A program made the translations under genes and the position numbers. DNA of 41,856 nt. Source: Synechococcaceae cyanobacterium. GTDB taxonomy: Bacteria > Cyanobacteriota > Cyanobacteriia > PCC-6307 > Cyanobiaceae. Positions 33,723-41,856 of this stretch are shown here, in pieces; within the stretch, counting starts at the first letter, position 1; each line of letters starts with the position of its first letter. The stretch is from contig CANHMF010000006.1 of NCBI GenBank assembly GCA_947461705.1, forward strand, positions 1 to 41,856. The letters are read 5' to 3'. The notes below the pieces were generated by a model. That model did no database searches. It was given only the letters and a program-made list of their open reading frames with translations, and was not told where the DNA came from.

Positions 33723-34214
33723 ATGGTTCACTTGCGCAGTTCAGTGTCCCTGGCCGTGGTTGCCGTTCCCGTCCTGAAGCCCTCCTCCGGAGCTGCCGAG
33801 GGCAACCGCGGGTCGCGTCAACGCCCCCTCGAGCTCATTCAGGGTTCCCTCTCGGCCCGCAGGGTGGAACGCCAGTCGCCCGTGCTGGGGAACCTCCATC
33901 GGGTGGCCGATGGCGCCCTGGCAGGCCTTGGTGTGGCCGTGCTCGGCCTCTGTGGCCTCACACTCCACTGGCAGGGCCAGTGGACCCAGAACTTCCAGAA
34001 ACTGGAGTCGGCCCAGCGGCTGGAACACCGGCTGCAGGAATCCGCGGCCGTGCTCGAACAACATCACCTGGGCCTGGCCAAGAAGCCCGGTCTGCTGGTG
34101 CCCACCAGCAGCGAGAAACTGGTGTACGTGGAAGCCCCCAAGCCCGTGGCCCCTGCCCCCATCACCTCCCTACTGGCCGGTGTGAGCACCCGCCAGATCC
34201 TCGCGGGTTACTGA
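33723..34214 (+). CDS. Bitopic membrane protein upstream of ftsI, candidate FtsL
   Basis: A 163-residue protein with a cytoplasmic N-terminus of about 60 basic/polar residues, one membrane segment (about 63-84, LAGLGVAVLGLCGLTLHW), and an extracytoplasmic region starting with a likely coiled coil (about 88-118, FQKLESAQRLEHRLQESAAV). It ends one base before ftsI, so translation is almost certainly coupled. Topology, size and position match E. coli FtsL (ftsL-ftsI order), though sequence similarity is not evident and cyanobacteria are usually said to lack FtsL. The name is inferred only; a short conserved hypothetical is the safe label. The ATG at 33723 fits. Confidence 0.7.
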   Translation: MVHLRSSVSLAVVAVPVLKPSSGAAEGNRGSRQRPLELIQGSLSARRVERQSPVLGNLHRVADGALAGLGVAVLGLCGLTLHWQGQWTQNFQKLESAQRLEHRLQESAAVLEQHHLGLAKKPGLLVPTSSEKLVYVEAPKPVAPAPITSLLAGVSTRQILAGY

Positions 34215-34215
34215 G

Positions 34216-36021
34216 ATGGTCATCGAGGCCCGTCGCCAGCGGCCGATGGGACCCGCCGGATCGGGAATGCCGCGTCAGCGTCGGATTGTGGAGCTCACGC
34301 CGGTGCCCTCGCGCCGGCTCTGGATGGTGTTTGGCCTGCTGGCCGCAGGCCTGGCCGGGTTGGCCGTGCGGCTGGCCTGGGTGCAGGTGGTGCAGGGCAA
34401 CGAGCTGCTGAACCGAGCTCGGGCCATCCAGACCCAGACCACCACCCCCATCGGCAAGCGCCGCACGATCGTGGATCGCCAGGGTCGCCTGGTGGCCCTC
34501 GATGAGGAGCGCTTCACCCTCTGGGCCCATCCCCGCTACTTCGCCTTCCCGGGCGACGACATCGGCAAACTGCGCAGCCCCCTCGATGTGAGCCGCAAGC
34601 TCTCGACGGTGCTGGCACTGCCCATGGCCGACCTGGTGAAGACCATGGAAGGCCGCAAATCAGGCGTGAAGGTGGCCACCGATCTGGATCCAGAAACGGC
34701 CCAGCGCGTACGCAATCTGGGCATCAGCGGTCTGGATCTGGAGCCCTATCCCCAGCGGGTGTATCCGCAGGGAGGCTTGTTCGCCAATGTCGTGGGCTTC
34801 CTCAACCTGGAGCGAGCACCCCAGGCGGGCCTGGAGCAGAGCCGCGACAGCGATCTCAAACGCCATGAAGCGAGCCGCTCCCTGCGCCGGGGAGCCGATG
34901 GCACGCCCCTGCCCGATGGCCTCAAGGCCGGCGTGCTCTACGGCGACGATCTGCGCCTGCAACTCACGCTGGATGCCCGCTTGCAGCAGGTGGCCCAGCT
35001 GGCCCTCTCCAAGCAGGTGAAGCAGTGGAAGGCCAAGCGCGGCGTGGCCCTGGTGATGGACGTGCGCAATGGGGAGATGGTGGCCCTGGCCTCCACCCCC
35101 ACCTACGACCCCAACCGCTTCTGGAACTTCAAGCCTGGGCTGTTCCGGGAATGGTCCGTGCAGGACCTCTACGAGCCGGGATCCACTTTTAAGCCGATCA
35201 ACCTGGCCATTGCTCTGCAGGAGAACGCCATTGACCCGGCCGGCAAGGTGAATGACAGCGGCCAGCTCACCATCGGGGGCTGGCCGATCTTCAACCACGA
35301 CCGCAAGGGCAACGGCCTGATCGACTTCCCCACGGTGCTGCAGGTGTCCAGCAACGTGGCCATGGTGCAGGCCATGCAACGGGTGAAGCCCGCGAAGTTC
35401 TGGCAGTGGCTCCGCACGTTCGGAATCGACGACATTCCCGATACCGATCTGCCCGGTGCAGTGGCCGGCGAACTCAAGAGCAAGGACGCGTTCGTGACCC
35501 AGCCGATTGAGCCCGCCACGGCGGCCTTTGGCCAGGGCTTCTCCCTCACGCCCCTCAAGCTGATTCAGCTGCACGCGATGCTCGCCAATGGCGGGCGCCT
35601 CGTGAGCCCGCACATCACCCGGGGCCTGCGCTCGGGCGACGATCTCGCTGCACCCCCACCGGCGTCGGGCGTTCAGCTGATCCGGCCGGAGATCGCCCAG
35701 ACAGTGTTGAACTGGATGGAGACCGTGGTGGACAAGGGCAGCGGCAAAGGCACCAAGATCCCCGGCTATCGCATCGGCGGGAAAACCGGCACGGCCCAAA
35801 AGGCTGAGAACGGCGTCTACATCCCCGGAGCACGGATCACCAGCTTCGTGGCACACCTGCCGATCGACGACCCCCGCTATGTGGTGCTGGTGGTGGTCGA
35901 CGAACCCCAGGGTGGAAATGCCTACGGCTCCACCGTGGCGGTACCCGTGGCCAAGCAGATCATCGAAGCCCTACTGGTGATCGAAAAAATCCCGCCGAGC
36001 AGGCCGGTGACCGCTTCATGA
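34216..36021 (+). CDS. ftsI: Septal peptidoglycan transpeptidase (class B penicillin-binding protein, FtsI)
   Basis: Cross-links septal peptidoglycan during division. The 601-residue protein has an N-terminal basic stretch and one membrane anchor (LWMVFGLLAAGLAGLAVRL), a dimerisation domain with RRTIVDRQGRLVA, and the penicillin-binding domain with GSTFKP (Ser323 nucleophile), SSN and the KTGT box (GGKTGTAQKA). The loop RGADGT of class B PBPs is present. The start ATG is one base after the stop of the FtsL-like gene; the transaldolase gene follows 58 bases downstream. Confidence 0.95.
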   Translation: MVIEARRQRPMGPAGSGMPRQRRIVELTPVPSRRLWMVFGLLAAGLAGLAVRLAWVQVVQGNELLNRARAIQTQTTTPIGKRRTIVDRQGRLVALDEERFTLWAHPRYFAFPGDDIGKLRSPLDVSRKLSTVLALPMADLVKTMEGRKSGVKVATDLDPETAQRVRNLGISGLDLEPYPQRVYPQGGLFANVVGFLNLERAPQAGLEQSRDSDLKRHEASRSLRRGADGTPLPDGLKAGVLYGDDLRLQLTLDARLQQVAQLALSKQVKQWKAKRGVALVMDVRNGEMVALASTPTYDPNRFWNFKPGLFREWSVQDLYEPGSTFKPINLAIALQENAIDPAGKVNDSGQLTIGGWPIFNHDRKGNGLIDFPTVLQVSSNVAMVQAMQRVKPAKFWQWLRTFGIDDIPDTDLPGAVAGELKSKDAFVTQPIEPATAAFGQGFSLTPLKLIQLHAMLANGGRLVSPHITRGLRSGDDLAAPPPASGVQLIRPEIAQTVLNWMETVVDKGSGKGTKIPGYRIGGKTGTAQKAENGVYIPGARITSFVAHLPIDDPRYVVLVVVDEPQGGNAYGSTVAVPVAKQIIEALLVIEKIPPSRPVTAS

Positions 36022-36049
36022 CAAGGGGTTCTCGCAGCAGACAAGCTGG

Positions 36050-36059
36050 CTAGCTTGAA
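36050..36059 (+). promoter_or_regulatory. tal: Possible -10 region for tal, shared motif CTAGCTTGAA
   Basis: The ten bases CTAGCTTGAA are identical to 3172-3181 before the L,D-transpeptidase gene. TAGCTT fits the TAnnnT -10 form and lies 23 bases before the GTG. No good -35 box was found, so this is a weak call. Confidence 0.3.
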
Positions 36060-36078
36060 AGCATCTGCGGGGCTTTGT

Positions 36079-37251
36079 GTGGCCAATCTGCTCGATCAAC
36101 TCGCCGCCATGACCGTCGTGGTCGCGGACACCGGCGACATCGATGCCATCAAGCAGTTCACGCCGCGCGACGCCACCACCAACCCGTCCCTGATCCTGGC
36201 GGCCGCCCAGATTCCGGCCTATCAGAACCTGATCGACATCTCCCTGCAGGAGTCGCGCGAGGTGTGCGGAGCCACCGCACCCGCGGAGGACGTGGTACGC
36301 GAGGCCCTCGATGAGATCTGCGTCACCTTCGGCAAGGAAATCCTCAAGATCGTTCCTGGTCGTGTGTCCACCGAGGTGGATGCCCGGCTCAGTTTTGACA
36401 CCGACGCCACCATCACCAAGGCGCGCAAGCTGATCGGCCTCTACCGACAGGCCGGCATCAACCGCGAGCGCGTGTTGATCAAGATCGCTGCCACCTGGGA
36501 GGGGATGCGCGCGGCCGAAGTACTGGAAAAGGAGGGCATCCACTGCAACCTCACCCTGCTGTTTAGCTTTGCTCAGGCGGTGGCCGCCGCCGAAGCCGGC
36601 GTCACCCTGATCTCCCCCTTTGTGGGGCGCATCCTCGATTGGTACAAGAAGAGCACCGGGCGCGACAGCTATCCCGGCCCTGAAGATCCTGGCGTGGTGT
36701 CGGTGACCCAGATCTTCAACTACTTCAAGACCTACGGCTACAAGACCGAGGTGATGGGAGCGAGTTTCCGCAACATCGACGAAATCATTGAGCTGGCCGG
36801 CTGCGATCTGCTCACCATCTCCCCGGCCCTGCTGGACCAACTGCGCCAGACCCAGGGAGATCTGCAGCGCAAGCTGAACCCCTTCGACCCTGCCCCCACG
36901 GAGGAGCAGATTCACCTCGATCAGGCAGGTTTCGCCGCCATGATGGCCAGCGATCCAATGGCCACGGAAAAGCTCGATGAGGGCATCCGTGGCTTCAGCA
37001 AGGCGATTGAAACCCTGGAGGCCCAGCTGGCTCATCGCCTAGGCGAGCTGGAGGGTGCCAATGCCTTCCAGCATGCGGCCCAGGAGATCTTCCTGCTCAA
37101 CGACCTCGATGGGGATGGCTGCATCACCCGGGAGGAGTGGCTGGGCAGCGATGCGGTGTTCGATGCCCTCGACACCGATCACGATGGCCGGCTGCTGCCG
37201 GCGGACGTACGCGGCGGCCTGGGAGCAGCCCTGGCACTGAGTGGTTGTTGA
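36079..37251 (+). CDS. tal: Transaldolase with C-terminal EF-hand pair
   Basis: Moves a dihydroxyacetone unit between sugar phosphates in the oxidative pentose-phosphate pathway. The catalytic part (about residues 1-325) has the [11 protein letters not shown] segment and [12 protein letters not shown], in which Lys135 forms the Schiff base. The tail carries two EF-hand loops: [12 protein letters not shown] (residues 342-353), a full canonical loop, and [12 protein letters not shown] (365-376), with Asp instead of Glu at position 12. A C-terminal EF-hand is also known in the Synechocystis transaldolase, so the fusion is a lineage feature. The GTG at 36079 ([11 protein letters not shown]) is preferred over a TTG at 36055. 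Confidence 0.93.
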   Translation: MANLLDQLAAMTVVVADTGDIDAIKQFTPRDATTNPSLILAAAQIPAYQNLIDISLQESREVCGATAPAEDVVREALDEICVTFGKEILKIVPGRVSTEVDARLSFDTDATITKARKLIGLYRQAGINRERVLIKIAATWEGMRAAEVLEKEGIHCNLTLLFSFAQAVAAAEAGVTLISPFVGRILDWYKKSTGRDSYPGPEDPGVVSVTQIFNYFKTYGYKTEVMGASFRNIDEIIELAGCDLLTISPALLDQLRQTQGDLQRKLNPFDPAPTEEQIHLDQAGFAAMMASDPMATEKLDEGIRGFSKAIETLEAQLAHRLGELEGANAFQHAAQEIFLLNDLDGDGCITREEWLGSDAVFDALDTDHDGRLLPADVRGGLGAALALSGC

Positions 37252-37295
37252 CCCTCTCTTAACCCTGCTGCCCCACACTGGGACATGCTCTGCCG

Positions 37296-37685
37296 GTGGT
37301 CCTGTTGAACGCCCTCGATACCATGCGCGCCCTTGCCAGCCAGGGGGAAGTACTGAACTTCGCGGCCGGAGATCTGATCTTCCGATCCGGTGAAATCGGT
37401 GCATGCATGTTCGGCGTGCTCGAGGGCACCGTGGAACTGAGCTGGAACGGTGAGGCCGCCCACGAGCAGATTCAGGCGGGCGACGTGTTCGGCGCCGGCG
37501 CCCTGGTGACATCTGAACACCGCCGCTACGGCAACGCCAAGGCCGTGAGCCCCTGCAGGGTGCTGGTGATGAACCGCGAGAAGTTTCTGTTTGCCGTACA
37601 GGAATCGCCGATGTTCGCCATTGAGCTACTGGGCTCCATCGACCAGCGCCTGCGCCAGCTCAAGGACTGCACAAAGACCCTCTAA
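37296..37685 (+). CDS. Stand-alone cyclic nucleotide-binding-domain protein
   Basis: A 129-residue cNMP-binding fold without the DNA-binding helix-turn-helix of Crp. The pattern AAGDLIFRSGEIGACMFGVLEG and DVFGAGALV is clear; the phosphate-binding cassette position reads HRRYGNAKA rather than the canonical RAAT, so it may not bind cAMP. It lies 44 bases after transaldolase on the same strand and overlaps the convergent flavoprotein gene by four bases. The GTG at 37296 or the ATG at 37323 could be the start. Role unknown. Confidence 0.82.
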   Translation: MVLLNALDTMRALASQGEVLNFAAGDLIFRSGEIGACMFGVLEGTVELSWNGEAAHEQIQAGDVFGAGALVTSEHRRYGNAKAVSPCRVLVMNREKFLFAVQESPMFAIELLGSIDQRLRQLKDCTKTL

Positions 37686-38821
37686 CCGCGCTGAAACAAC
37701 AGCCGCTTGATCACCCGTTGGGCGATATCGCCGTAGCCCATCTCTCCGGAGAGAATCTGGGCAATGCGCTGGGGTGCCGTGGGCCGCTTGATGCCCAGCT
37801 GGTACCCCACCTTCGGCACCCGATAGAACACCTGGGCAATCCGTCGTCCCCAGGCCATCGACTCCCCCCACTCGGTCCGCATCGTGGCGCTGTAGCCCTG
37901 GAGGGCAGCATCGTCTCCGCTGAGGAAGTGGTCCATGGCTTCGGCCGCCCGCACACCACTGAGCAGGGCAGGCCGCAGGCCCTCCGCCAGAAAGGGATCG
38001 CATAGTGATGCCGCATCACCCACCACCACGGCGCCTGGCACGTGTAGGGGATGGTGGCCGTCCCACACCCGCAGGGGGGAACGACAGCGCTCGCCGGCCG
38101 TGGGGCTGAGGCCGAGGCTGGGCAGCAGCTGCGCGAGCACGGCATCCGCATCCGCCGCCTCACGGCCAATGAAGGTGCCCACCCCGATGCTGTAGCCGCC
38201 CTGGCGGGGAAAGGCCCAGCAGAAGCCATGGTGCACCAGGCCGAACTCGAAGCGGGCGGTGCCGGGCTCCCGCACCTCCGCCTCCACTTCCGCAGCCACC
38301 GCAGCAGCAAAACGGGGCTTGGCAGGTCCGAGTCCCAGGGGCACCGAGAAGCGGGAGTTGGAGCCATCGGCCAGCACCAGCCCACGGGCGGTGTAGACGT
38401 TGCCGCCACTCACCACACGCCAGTGGTCGCCGTCGCGCTCGATCGCCTCCACGGCAGAGCCATCCTGGAGTTCCGCACCAGCCGCCGCGGCCTGTGCAGC
38501 GATGGTGGCATCCAAGCGGGAACGACGCACGATCCAGAAGGGAGAGTCTCCCGGCAGCACAGCCGTGACCGGATCCTCAAGACACCAGGTGAACCGCACT
38601 TGGGCGATCACCTGATCCACCGCCGGGGTCAGATCGAAAGGGAACCAGCGCTGCACGGAGGCGGCCATGCCGCCTCCGCAGGGCTTGGACCGCGGCATAG
38701 CCTCGCGCTCCAGCAGCAGAACCCGCCGGCCACGGGCTGCCAGGTGGAAGGCCGCCGCCGAGCCGGCAGCGCCAGCTCCCACCACAATCACATCGGCCGA
38801 GAAGCCGCCGCTGACGCTCAC
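37682..38821 (-). CDS. FAD-dependent geranylgeranyl-reductase-family oxidoreductase
   Basis: A flavoprotein of the geranylgeranyl reductase/ChlP-like family, 379 residues. The N-terminal FAD-binding Rossmann motif is [18 protein letters not shown] with the acidic end LLLERE, the conserved PCGGG follows, and the GD box is [17 protein letters not shown]. Related enzymes reduce the isoprenoid tail of chlorophyll or archaeal-type lipids. It differs enough from ChlP that I do not assign that symbol. It overlaps frr by four bases and is probably co-transcribed with frr and pyrH. Confidence 0.87.
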   Translation of the reverse strand: MSVSGGFSADVIVVGAGAAGSAAAFHLAARGRRVLLLEREAMPRSKPCGGGMAASVQRWFPFDLTPAVDQVIAQVRFTWCLEDPVTAVLPGDSPFWIVRRSRLDATIAAQAAAAGAELQDGSAVEAIERDGDHWRVVSGGNVYTARGLVLADGSNSRFSVPLGLGPAKPRFAAAVAAEVEAEVREPGTARFEFGLVHHGFCWAFPRQGGYSIGVGTFIGREAADADAVLAQLLPSLGLSPTAGERCRSPLRVWDGHHPLHVPGAVVVGDAASLCDPFLAEGLRPALLSGVRAAEAMDHFLSGDDAALQGYSATMRTEWGESMAWGRRIAQVFYRVPKVGYQLGIKRPTAPQRIAQILSGEMGYGDIAQRVIKRLLFQRG

Positions 38822-39369
38822 ACCTTGAGGATATCGGCTTCCTTTTCAGCCAGGTTCTTCTCAATCTCCACGATGAACTTGTCAGTGAGCTTCTGAACCT
38901 TGTCCTGCTCATCGCGGCTCTGGTCCTCCGAGAGCTCCCCCTCCTTCTCCTGCTTCTTCACCTTGTCGATGGCATCGCGGCGGATGTTGCGCAGAGCCAC
39001 CTTGCCCTCCTCGGCATACTTGGCTGCCAACTTGCAGAGCTCTTTGCGGCGATCTTCCGTGAGGGGCGGAATGTTGATGCGGATCACCTTGCCATCGTTG
39101 TTGCAGGTGAGGCCCAGATCACTCATGGAGATGGCCTTCTCGATCAGCCCCAGTGAGCCGGCATCAAAGGGCTGCAGCTGAATCGTGGAGGAATCGGGAG
39201 TCGTGATCGTGGTGAGCGATTTCAGCGGCGTCTCAGCGCCGTAGTACTCCACGCTGATCTTGTCGAGCAGGGTGGCGTTGGCCCGGCCGGTGCGAATGGT
39301 GTTGAAGGTGCGCTGGGTGGAATCCACCGACTTGCGCATGCTGGCTTCGAGATCCATGACGACGGACAT
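38818..39369 (-). CDS. frr: Ribosome recycling factor
   Basis: Splits post-termination ribosomes with EF-G. The 183-residue protein shows typical RRF segments: [33 protein letters not shown] and [16 protein letters not shown]. The ATG at 39369 overlaps the pyrH stop by one base (TGATG), the classic tight pyrH-frr pair. Start and length are normal. Confidence 0.97.
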   Translation of the reverse strand: MSVVMDLEASMRKSVDSTQRTFNTIRTGRANATLLDKISVEYYGAETPLKSLTTITTPDSSTIQLQPFDAGSLGLIEKAISMSDLGLTCNNDGKVIRINIPPLTEDRRKELCKLAAKYAEEGKVALRNIRRDAIDKVKKQEKEGELSEDQSRDEQDKVQKLTDKFIVEIEKNLAEKEADILKV

Positions 39370-40082
39370 CAGGCAGAGGGAATGATGCGGGTGCCGATCG
39401 GCTCACCGCGCACGGCGCGGCCGATGTTGCCGGCGCCGAACAGATCAAACACCACAATGGGAATGGCGTTGTCCTTGCACAGGGCGATGGCGGTGCTGTC
39501 CATCACCTCGAGTTCGCCGCTGAGCACATCGAGAAAGGACAGGCTCTCGTAACGAACCGCCTCGGGGAACTTGTTGGGGTCCTTGTCGTACACGCCATCC
39601 ACCTTGGTGGCCTTGAACACCACATCAGCCCCGATCTCGGCGGCCCGCAGAGCTGCAGTGGTGTCGGTGGTGAAGAAGGGGTTGCCGGTACCGGCGGCAA
39701 AAATCACCACCCGACCCTTTTCCATGTGGCGGATGGCCTTGCGGCGGATGTAGGGCTCGGCCACCTCCTGCATCGAGATGGCACTTTGCACCCGGGTGGG
39801 GATGCCGGCGCGCTCCAGACCGTCCTGAAGGGTGATCGCATTCATCACCGTGGCCAGCATGCCGACGTAGTCGGCGGTGGCACGGTCCATGCCGGCGGCC
39901 GAACCCTTCAGCCCGCGGAAGATATTGCCGCCACCCACCACGATCGCCAGCTGGGTGCCATCGGCCACCACAGCCGCCACGTCGGCGGCGATCGCATTCA
40001 CGATGGCGGGGTCGATGCCGTAGCCCTGGTCGCCCATCAGGGCTTCGCCACTGAGCTTGAGCAACACGCGCTGGTAGGGCAT
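39369..40082 (-). CDS. pyrH: Uridylate kinase
   Basis: Phosphorylates UMP to UDP. The 237-residue protein starting at the ATG at 40082 ([17 protein letters not shown]) is the family-normal length; the extension to 40154 adds 24 unlikely residues. Motifs [42 protein letters not shown] and [13 protein letters not shown] are those of the amino-acid-kinase-fold bacterial UMP kinase. It forms a coupled pair with frr. Confidence 0.97.
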   Translation of the reverse strand: MPYQRVLLKLSGEALMGDQGYGIDPAIVNAIAADVAAVVADGTQLAIVVGGGNIFRGLKGSAAGMDRATADYVGMLATVMNAITLQDGLERAGIPTRVQSAISMQEVAEPYIRRKAIRHMEKGRVVIFAAGTGNPFFTTDTTAALRAAEIGADVVFKATKVDGVYDKDPNKFPEAVRYESLSFLDVLSGELEVMDSTAIALCKDNAIPIVVFDLFGAGNIGRAVRGEPIGTRIIPSA

Positions 40083-40167
40083 CCGATCGCGCTTGTACGT
40101 CACTTGGCCGCACAGTAGCAAGCGTGAGATCCCTTGCAGATCAACGCCACTCACTGCTGATCAGCCG

Positions 40168-40184
40168 CCGGCCGGTGCGGCCGG
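40168..40184. other. Perfect GC palindrome between cobO and pyrH
   Basis: CCGGCCG, a three-base GTG loop and CGGCCGG form a 7-bp perfect stem. No T-run follows in either direction, so it is not a standard terminator. It could fold in the cobO 3' region or the pyrH leader, or be a chance GC-rich repeat. Confidence 0.4.
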
Positions 40185-40202
40185 ATAGCCAGGGCTGAAC
40201 CC

Positions 40203-40895
40203 TCAGAACTCGATGCCCCGCTGGGCCTTCACGCCCTGTTCGCGGAAGGGGTGACGCAGCAGCTTCATCTCCGTGACCAGATCGGCGCGCTCCAACAGGG
40301 CTGCCGGAGCGCCGCGGCCCGTGAGCGCCACATGGGTGAGCTCCGGCCGCCGGTCCAGGCCCTCCAGCACCTGCTCCAGCTCGAGGTAACCAAGCTTGAG
40401 GGCCACATTCACTTCGTCCAGCACCACCAGCTTGCGGCTGCTGTCGCCGAGATACTGCAACGACCGCTCCCAGGCCTGTTGCACCAGCAGGCGATCCCGG
40501 TCGCGGTCCTGGGTTTCCCAGGTGAAGCCCTCGCCCAGGGCATGCCAGTGCAGGGCCTCCCCGAACAGTTCCAGAGCCTTGGCCTCTCCGGGCTGCCAGC
40601 CCCCCTTGATGAACTGCACCACCGCCACCTGCTCACCATGGCCCAGGGTGCGCAGCACCAGGCCCAGGGCCGCGGTGGTCTTGCCCTTGCCGTCGCCGGT
40701 GAACACCATCACCAGGCCCTTTTCCAGGTTCCGCTCACCCACGCGCTGTTGCTGCACCTGTTTGCGCCGGGCCATGCGGCGGCGGTAACCCTCCTGATCG
40801 GCCTCGGGCGCGAGATCCCCGCCAGGTCCCAGCTCCTCAGCGGCACGATCGAGCTCCTGGCTCGGCGAAACGCTCTGCATTGAGCTGGCAGACAT
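40203..40895 (-). CDS. cobO: Cob(I)yrinic acid a,c-diamide adenosyltransferase
   Basis: Adds the adenosyl group to the corrinoid during cobalamin synthesis and assimilation. The 230-residue protein has a P-loop GDGKGKTTAALGL, the core segments VAVVQFIKGGW and LVVLDEVNVALKLGYL, and the C-terminal LTGRGAPAALLERADLV, all typical of CobO/BtuR. The ATG at 40895 (MSASSMQS) starts after the integrase stop; a longer form to 41309 would overlap that gene. The first 55 residues are polar and may be flexible. Confidence 0.95.
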   Translation of the reverse strand: MSASSMQSVSPSQELDRAAEELGPGGDLAPEADQEGYRRRMARRKQVQQQRVGERNLEKGLVMVFTGDGKGKTTAALGLVLRTLGHGEQVAVVQFIKGGWQPGEAKALELFGEALHWHALGEGFTWETQDRDRDRLLVQQAWERSLQYLGDSSRKLVVLDEVNVALKLGYLELEQVLEGLDRRPELTHVALTGRGAPAALLERADLVTEMKLLRHPFREQGVKAQRGIEF

Positions 40896-40954
40896 CGGCA
40901 GGCCACGGGGAGGCCCCACTCTGGCGGCGGGCACGCCGCTATGGGCTACACGGT

Positions 40955-41856
40955 TCAGGCCACCAGGGCCGGCCGTGCCCGGGCGAGGGCCGCATCCACG
41001 GCCTGCTGCTGGTCGCGGCGGGTGATCCAGTGGTGGTAAGTGCGGGTGTGAATCGCCACCGAGTGGCCCATCATCCGCGCCGCCACCGTGTCGGGCAGTC
41101 CGATGTGAATCGTGCGCACGGCCCAGGCGTGGCGGAGGTCGTAGGGGGTGAGGGGCAGCCCATAACGACGGAACTGCTCGGCCACCCGGCGGCCCACCTG
41201 CTGCAAGGTGGTGCGGCGCAGGTCCGTGCAGACGGGGGGCAAGAGCTCCCGGGCCTCGCCCAGCCTGGGCAACGCAAAGCGCTCCACCCAGTCGGGCTGG
41301 AAGGGCCACACCTGGTGCTCGCCGGTCTTGCTGGTGGGCAATACCCGAATCACCCGATCCCCCCCGGGAGCGAGGGCCGACAAGTCGGTGAAGAACACCT
41401 CGTGATTGCGCAGGCCGTAGGTGGCCATCAGCCCGTAGGCCAGGCGCCAGCCGGGGTTGGGGATGCGCTCGAGCACCTGCAGGATCTGCTGGTCGCTGGG
41501 GAGCTGGCGGAACTGGGCGGCATGCAGGCCATAACCACCGGCCCGCTCACCCCAGTCGGCGGGGAGCACCAGCCCCTCCCCCTTGGCCAGGGCCGCCAGG
41601 GCGGTGCCGCACTGCTGGCGGGCACGGGAGGCCAGGGGGTAGCTCTCCAGCACGGCTTCCAACAGCGCCACCCCCAGGCCCTGGTCCTCGCGCTCCGCAA
41701 CCGCCTGCAGACGCCGCAGATAGGGGAGATAGGCGCTGGTCCAGGTGGTGCGGCTGCCGGCCGGGTTGCGGCGGCGGCGCGGATCGCACGCGAAGCCCTG
41801 CTCAAAGGCCTCCACCGCCAGGGCAACCGCCCGCCCCTGGGCCGAGCATGCGGCAA
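40955..41856 (-). CDS. Tyrosine recombinase (phage-integrase family), 5' end outside window
   Basis: The frame stays open to the right edge, so the N-terminus is missing; about 300 codons are visible. The catalytic region shows Arg in GLRNHEV, Tyr-Asp-Leu-Arg-His in TPYDLRHAWAVR (Arg intact, Tyr where His is common), His in MMGHSVA and the Tyr in TRTYHHW. I recall a conserved picocyanobacterial integrase-like gene at this place next to cobO and hemH, so it is more likely a domesticated core gene than a prophage mark. No att repeat or phage gene was seen near it. Confidence 0.85.
   Translation of the reverse strand, partial: AACSAQGRAVALAVEAFEQGFACDPRRRRNPAGSRTTWTSAYLPYLRRLQAVAEREDQGLGVALLEAVLESYPLASRARQQCGTALAALAKGEGLVLPADWGERAGGYGLHAAQFRQLPSDQQILQVLERIPNPGWRLAYGLMATYGLRNHEVFFTDLSALAPGGDRVIRVLPTSKTGEHQVWPFQPDWVERFALPRLGEARELLPPVCTDLRRTTLQQVGRRVAEQFRRYGLPLTPYDLRHAWAVRTIHIGLPDTVAARMMGHSVAIHTRTYHHWITRRDQQQAVDAALARARPALVA

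Noticed and set aside
34660-35856. A 398-codon minus-strand ORF antisense to ftsI
   Set aside because: The product is a His/Gly/Leu-rich shadow of ftsI, which has all its catalytic motifs.
39980-40000. HIP1 octamer GCGATCGC as a sign of beta-cyanobacteria
   Set aside because: I noticed only this one occurrence, inside pyrH, so the window is not HIP1-rich; it fits alpha-picocyanobacteria.
40955-41856. Prophage or integrative island at the right edge
   Set aside because: Only one integrase-like gene is present, with no phage structural genes, att repeats or change in base composition on the visible side.

Overview
The window is GC-rich (about 70% in many coding stretches) and looks like chromosomal core DNA of an alpha-picocyanobacterium, probably a high-GC Cyanobium or freshwater/brackish Synechococcus-type strain. 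The evidence is psb27, an FAD-dependent geranylgeranyl-reductase-like gene, the cyanobacterial families DUF1824, DUF2854 and DUF3153, transaldolase with EF-hands, and a gene order (peptidase M32-ppa-hemC-sigA-priA-argB-ssb-cobK-pfkB-purA-psb27-proS ... ftsI-tal-frr-pyrH-cobO-integrase) that I recall from marine Synechococcus/Prochlorococcus. The species is inferred, not proven. No rRNA, tRNA, CRISPR array, insertion sequence or complete prophage was seen.

Layout. 1-753: 3' part of an FAD2-like fatty-acid desaturase with much lower GC than the rest, probably acquired. 922-3758: M32 carboxypeptidase, an intact inorganic pyrophosphatase closed by a perfect terminator, and an exported L,D-transpeptidase. 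3748-7231 (minus): an atypical ClC transporter with CBS domains, hemC and DUF1824. 7308-10875 (minus): three genes (GT2-GtrA, ArnT/PMT-like transferase, PAP2 phosphatase) that look like a lipid-linked sugar transfer cassette. 10959-12332: the principal sigma factor with a Lys/Ala-rich N-terminus. 12886-18053: priA, DUF3153, argB, DUF2854 and a small protein. 18068-24191: ssb, cobK, a PfkB kinase, purA, psb27, proS. 24365-28797: an HTH-like protein, a small membrane ORF, a second pyrophosphatase lacking an active-site Asp, a methyltransferase, a ferredoxin, an ArsC/Spx-like protein and a large unknown membrane protein.

28796-36021: signal peptidase I, a dihydroorotase-like protein that has lost its metal ligands, a tandem-domain histidine phosphatase, a CPBP (CAAX) protease, a bitopic FtsL-like protein and FtsI. 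36079-41856: transaldolase with two EF-hands, a stand-alone cyclic-nucleotide-binding domain, a geranylgeranyl-reductase-family flavoprotein, frr, pyrH, cobO and a tyrosine recombinase running off the right edge.

Overall the genes serve housekeeping functions: tetrapyrrole and cobalamin synthesis, nucleotide metabolism, translation, replication restart, photosystem II assembly, envelope synthesis and division. Gene packing is extreme: six of eight convergent pairs overlap at their 3' ends, and two divergent pairs may share a CATG for both start codons. The most interesting points are the candidate FtsL, the dead dihydroorotase homologue, the sugar-lipid cassette, the altered second pyrophosphatase, the unusual ClC filter and the transferred desaturase.
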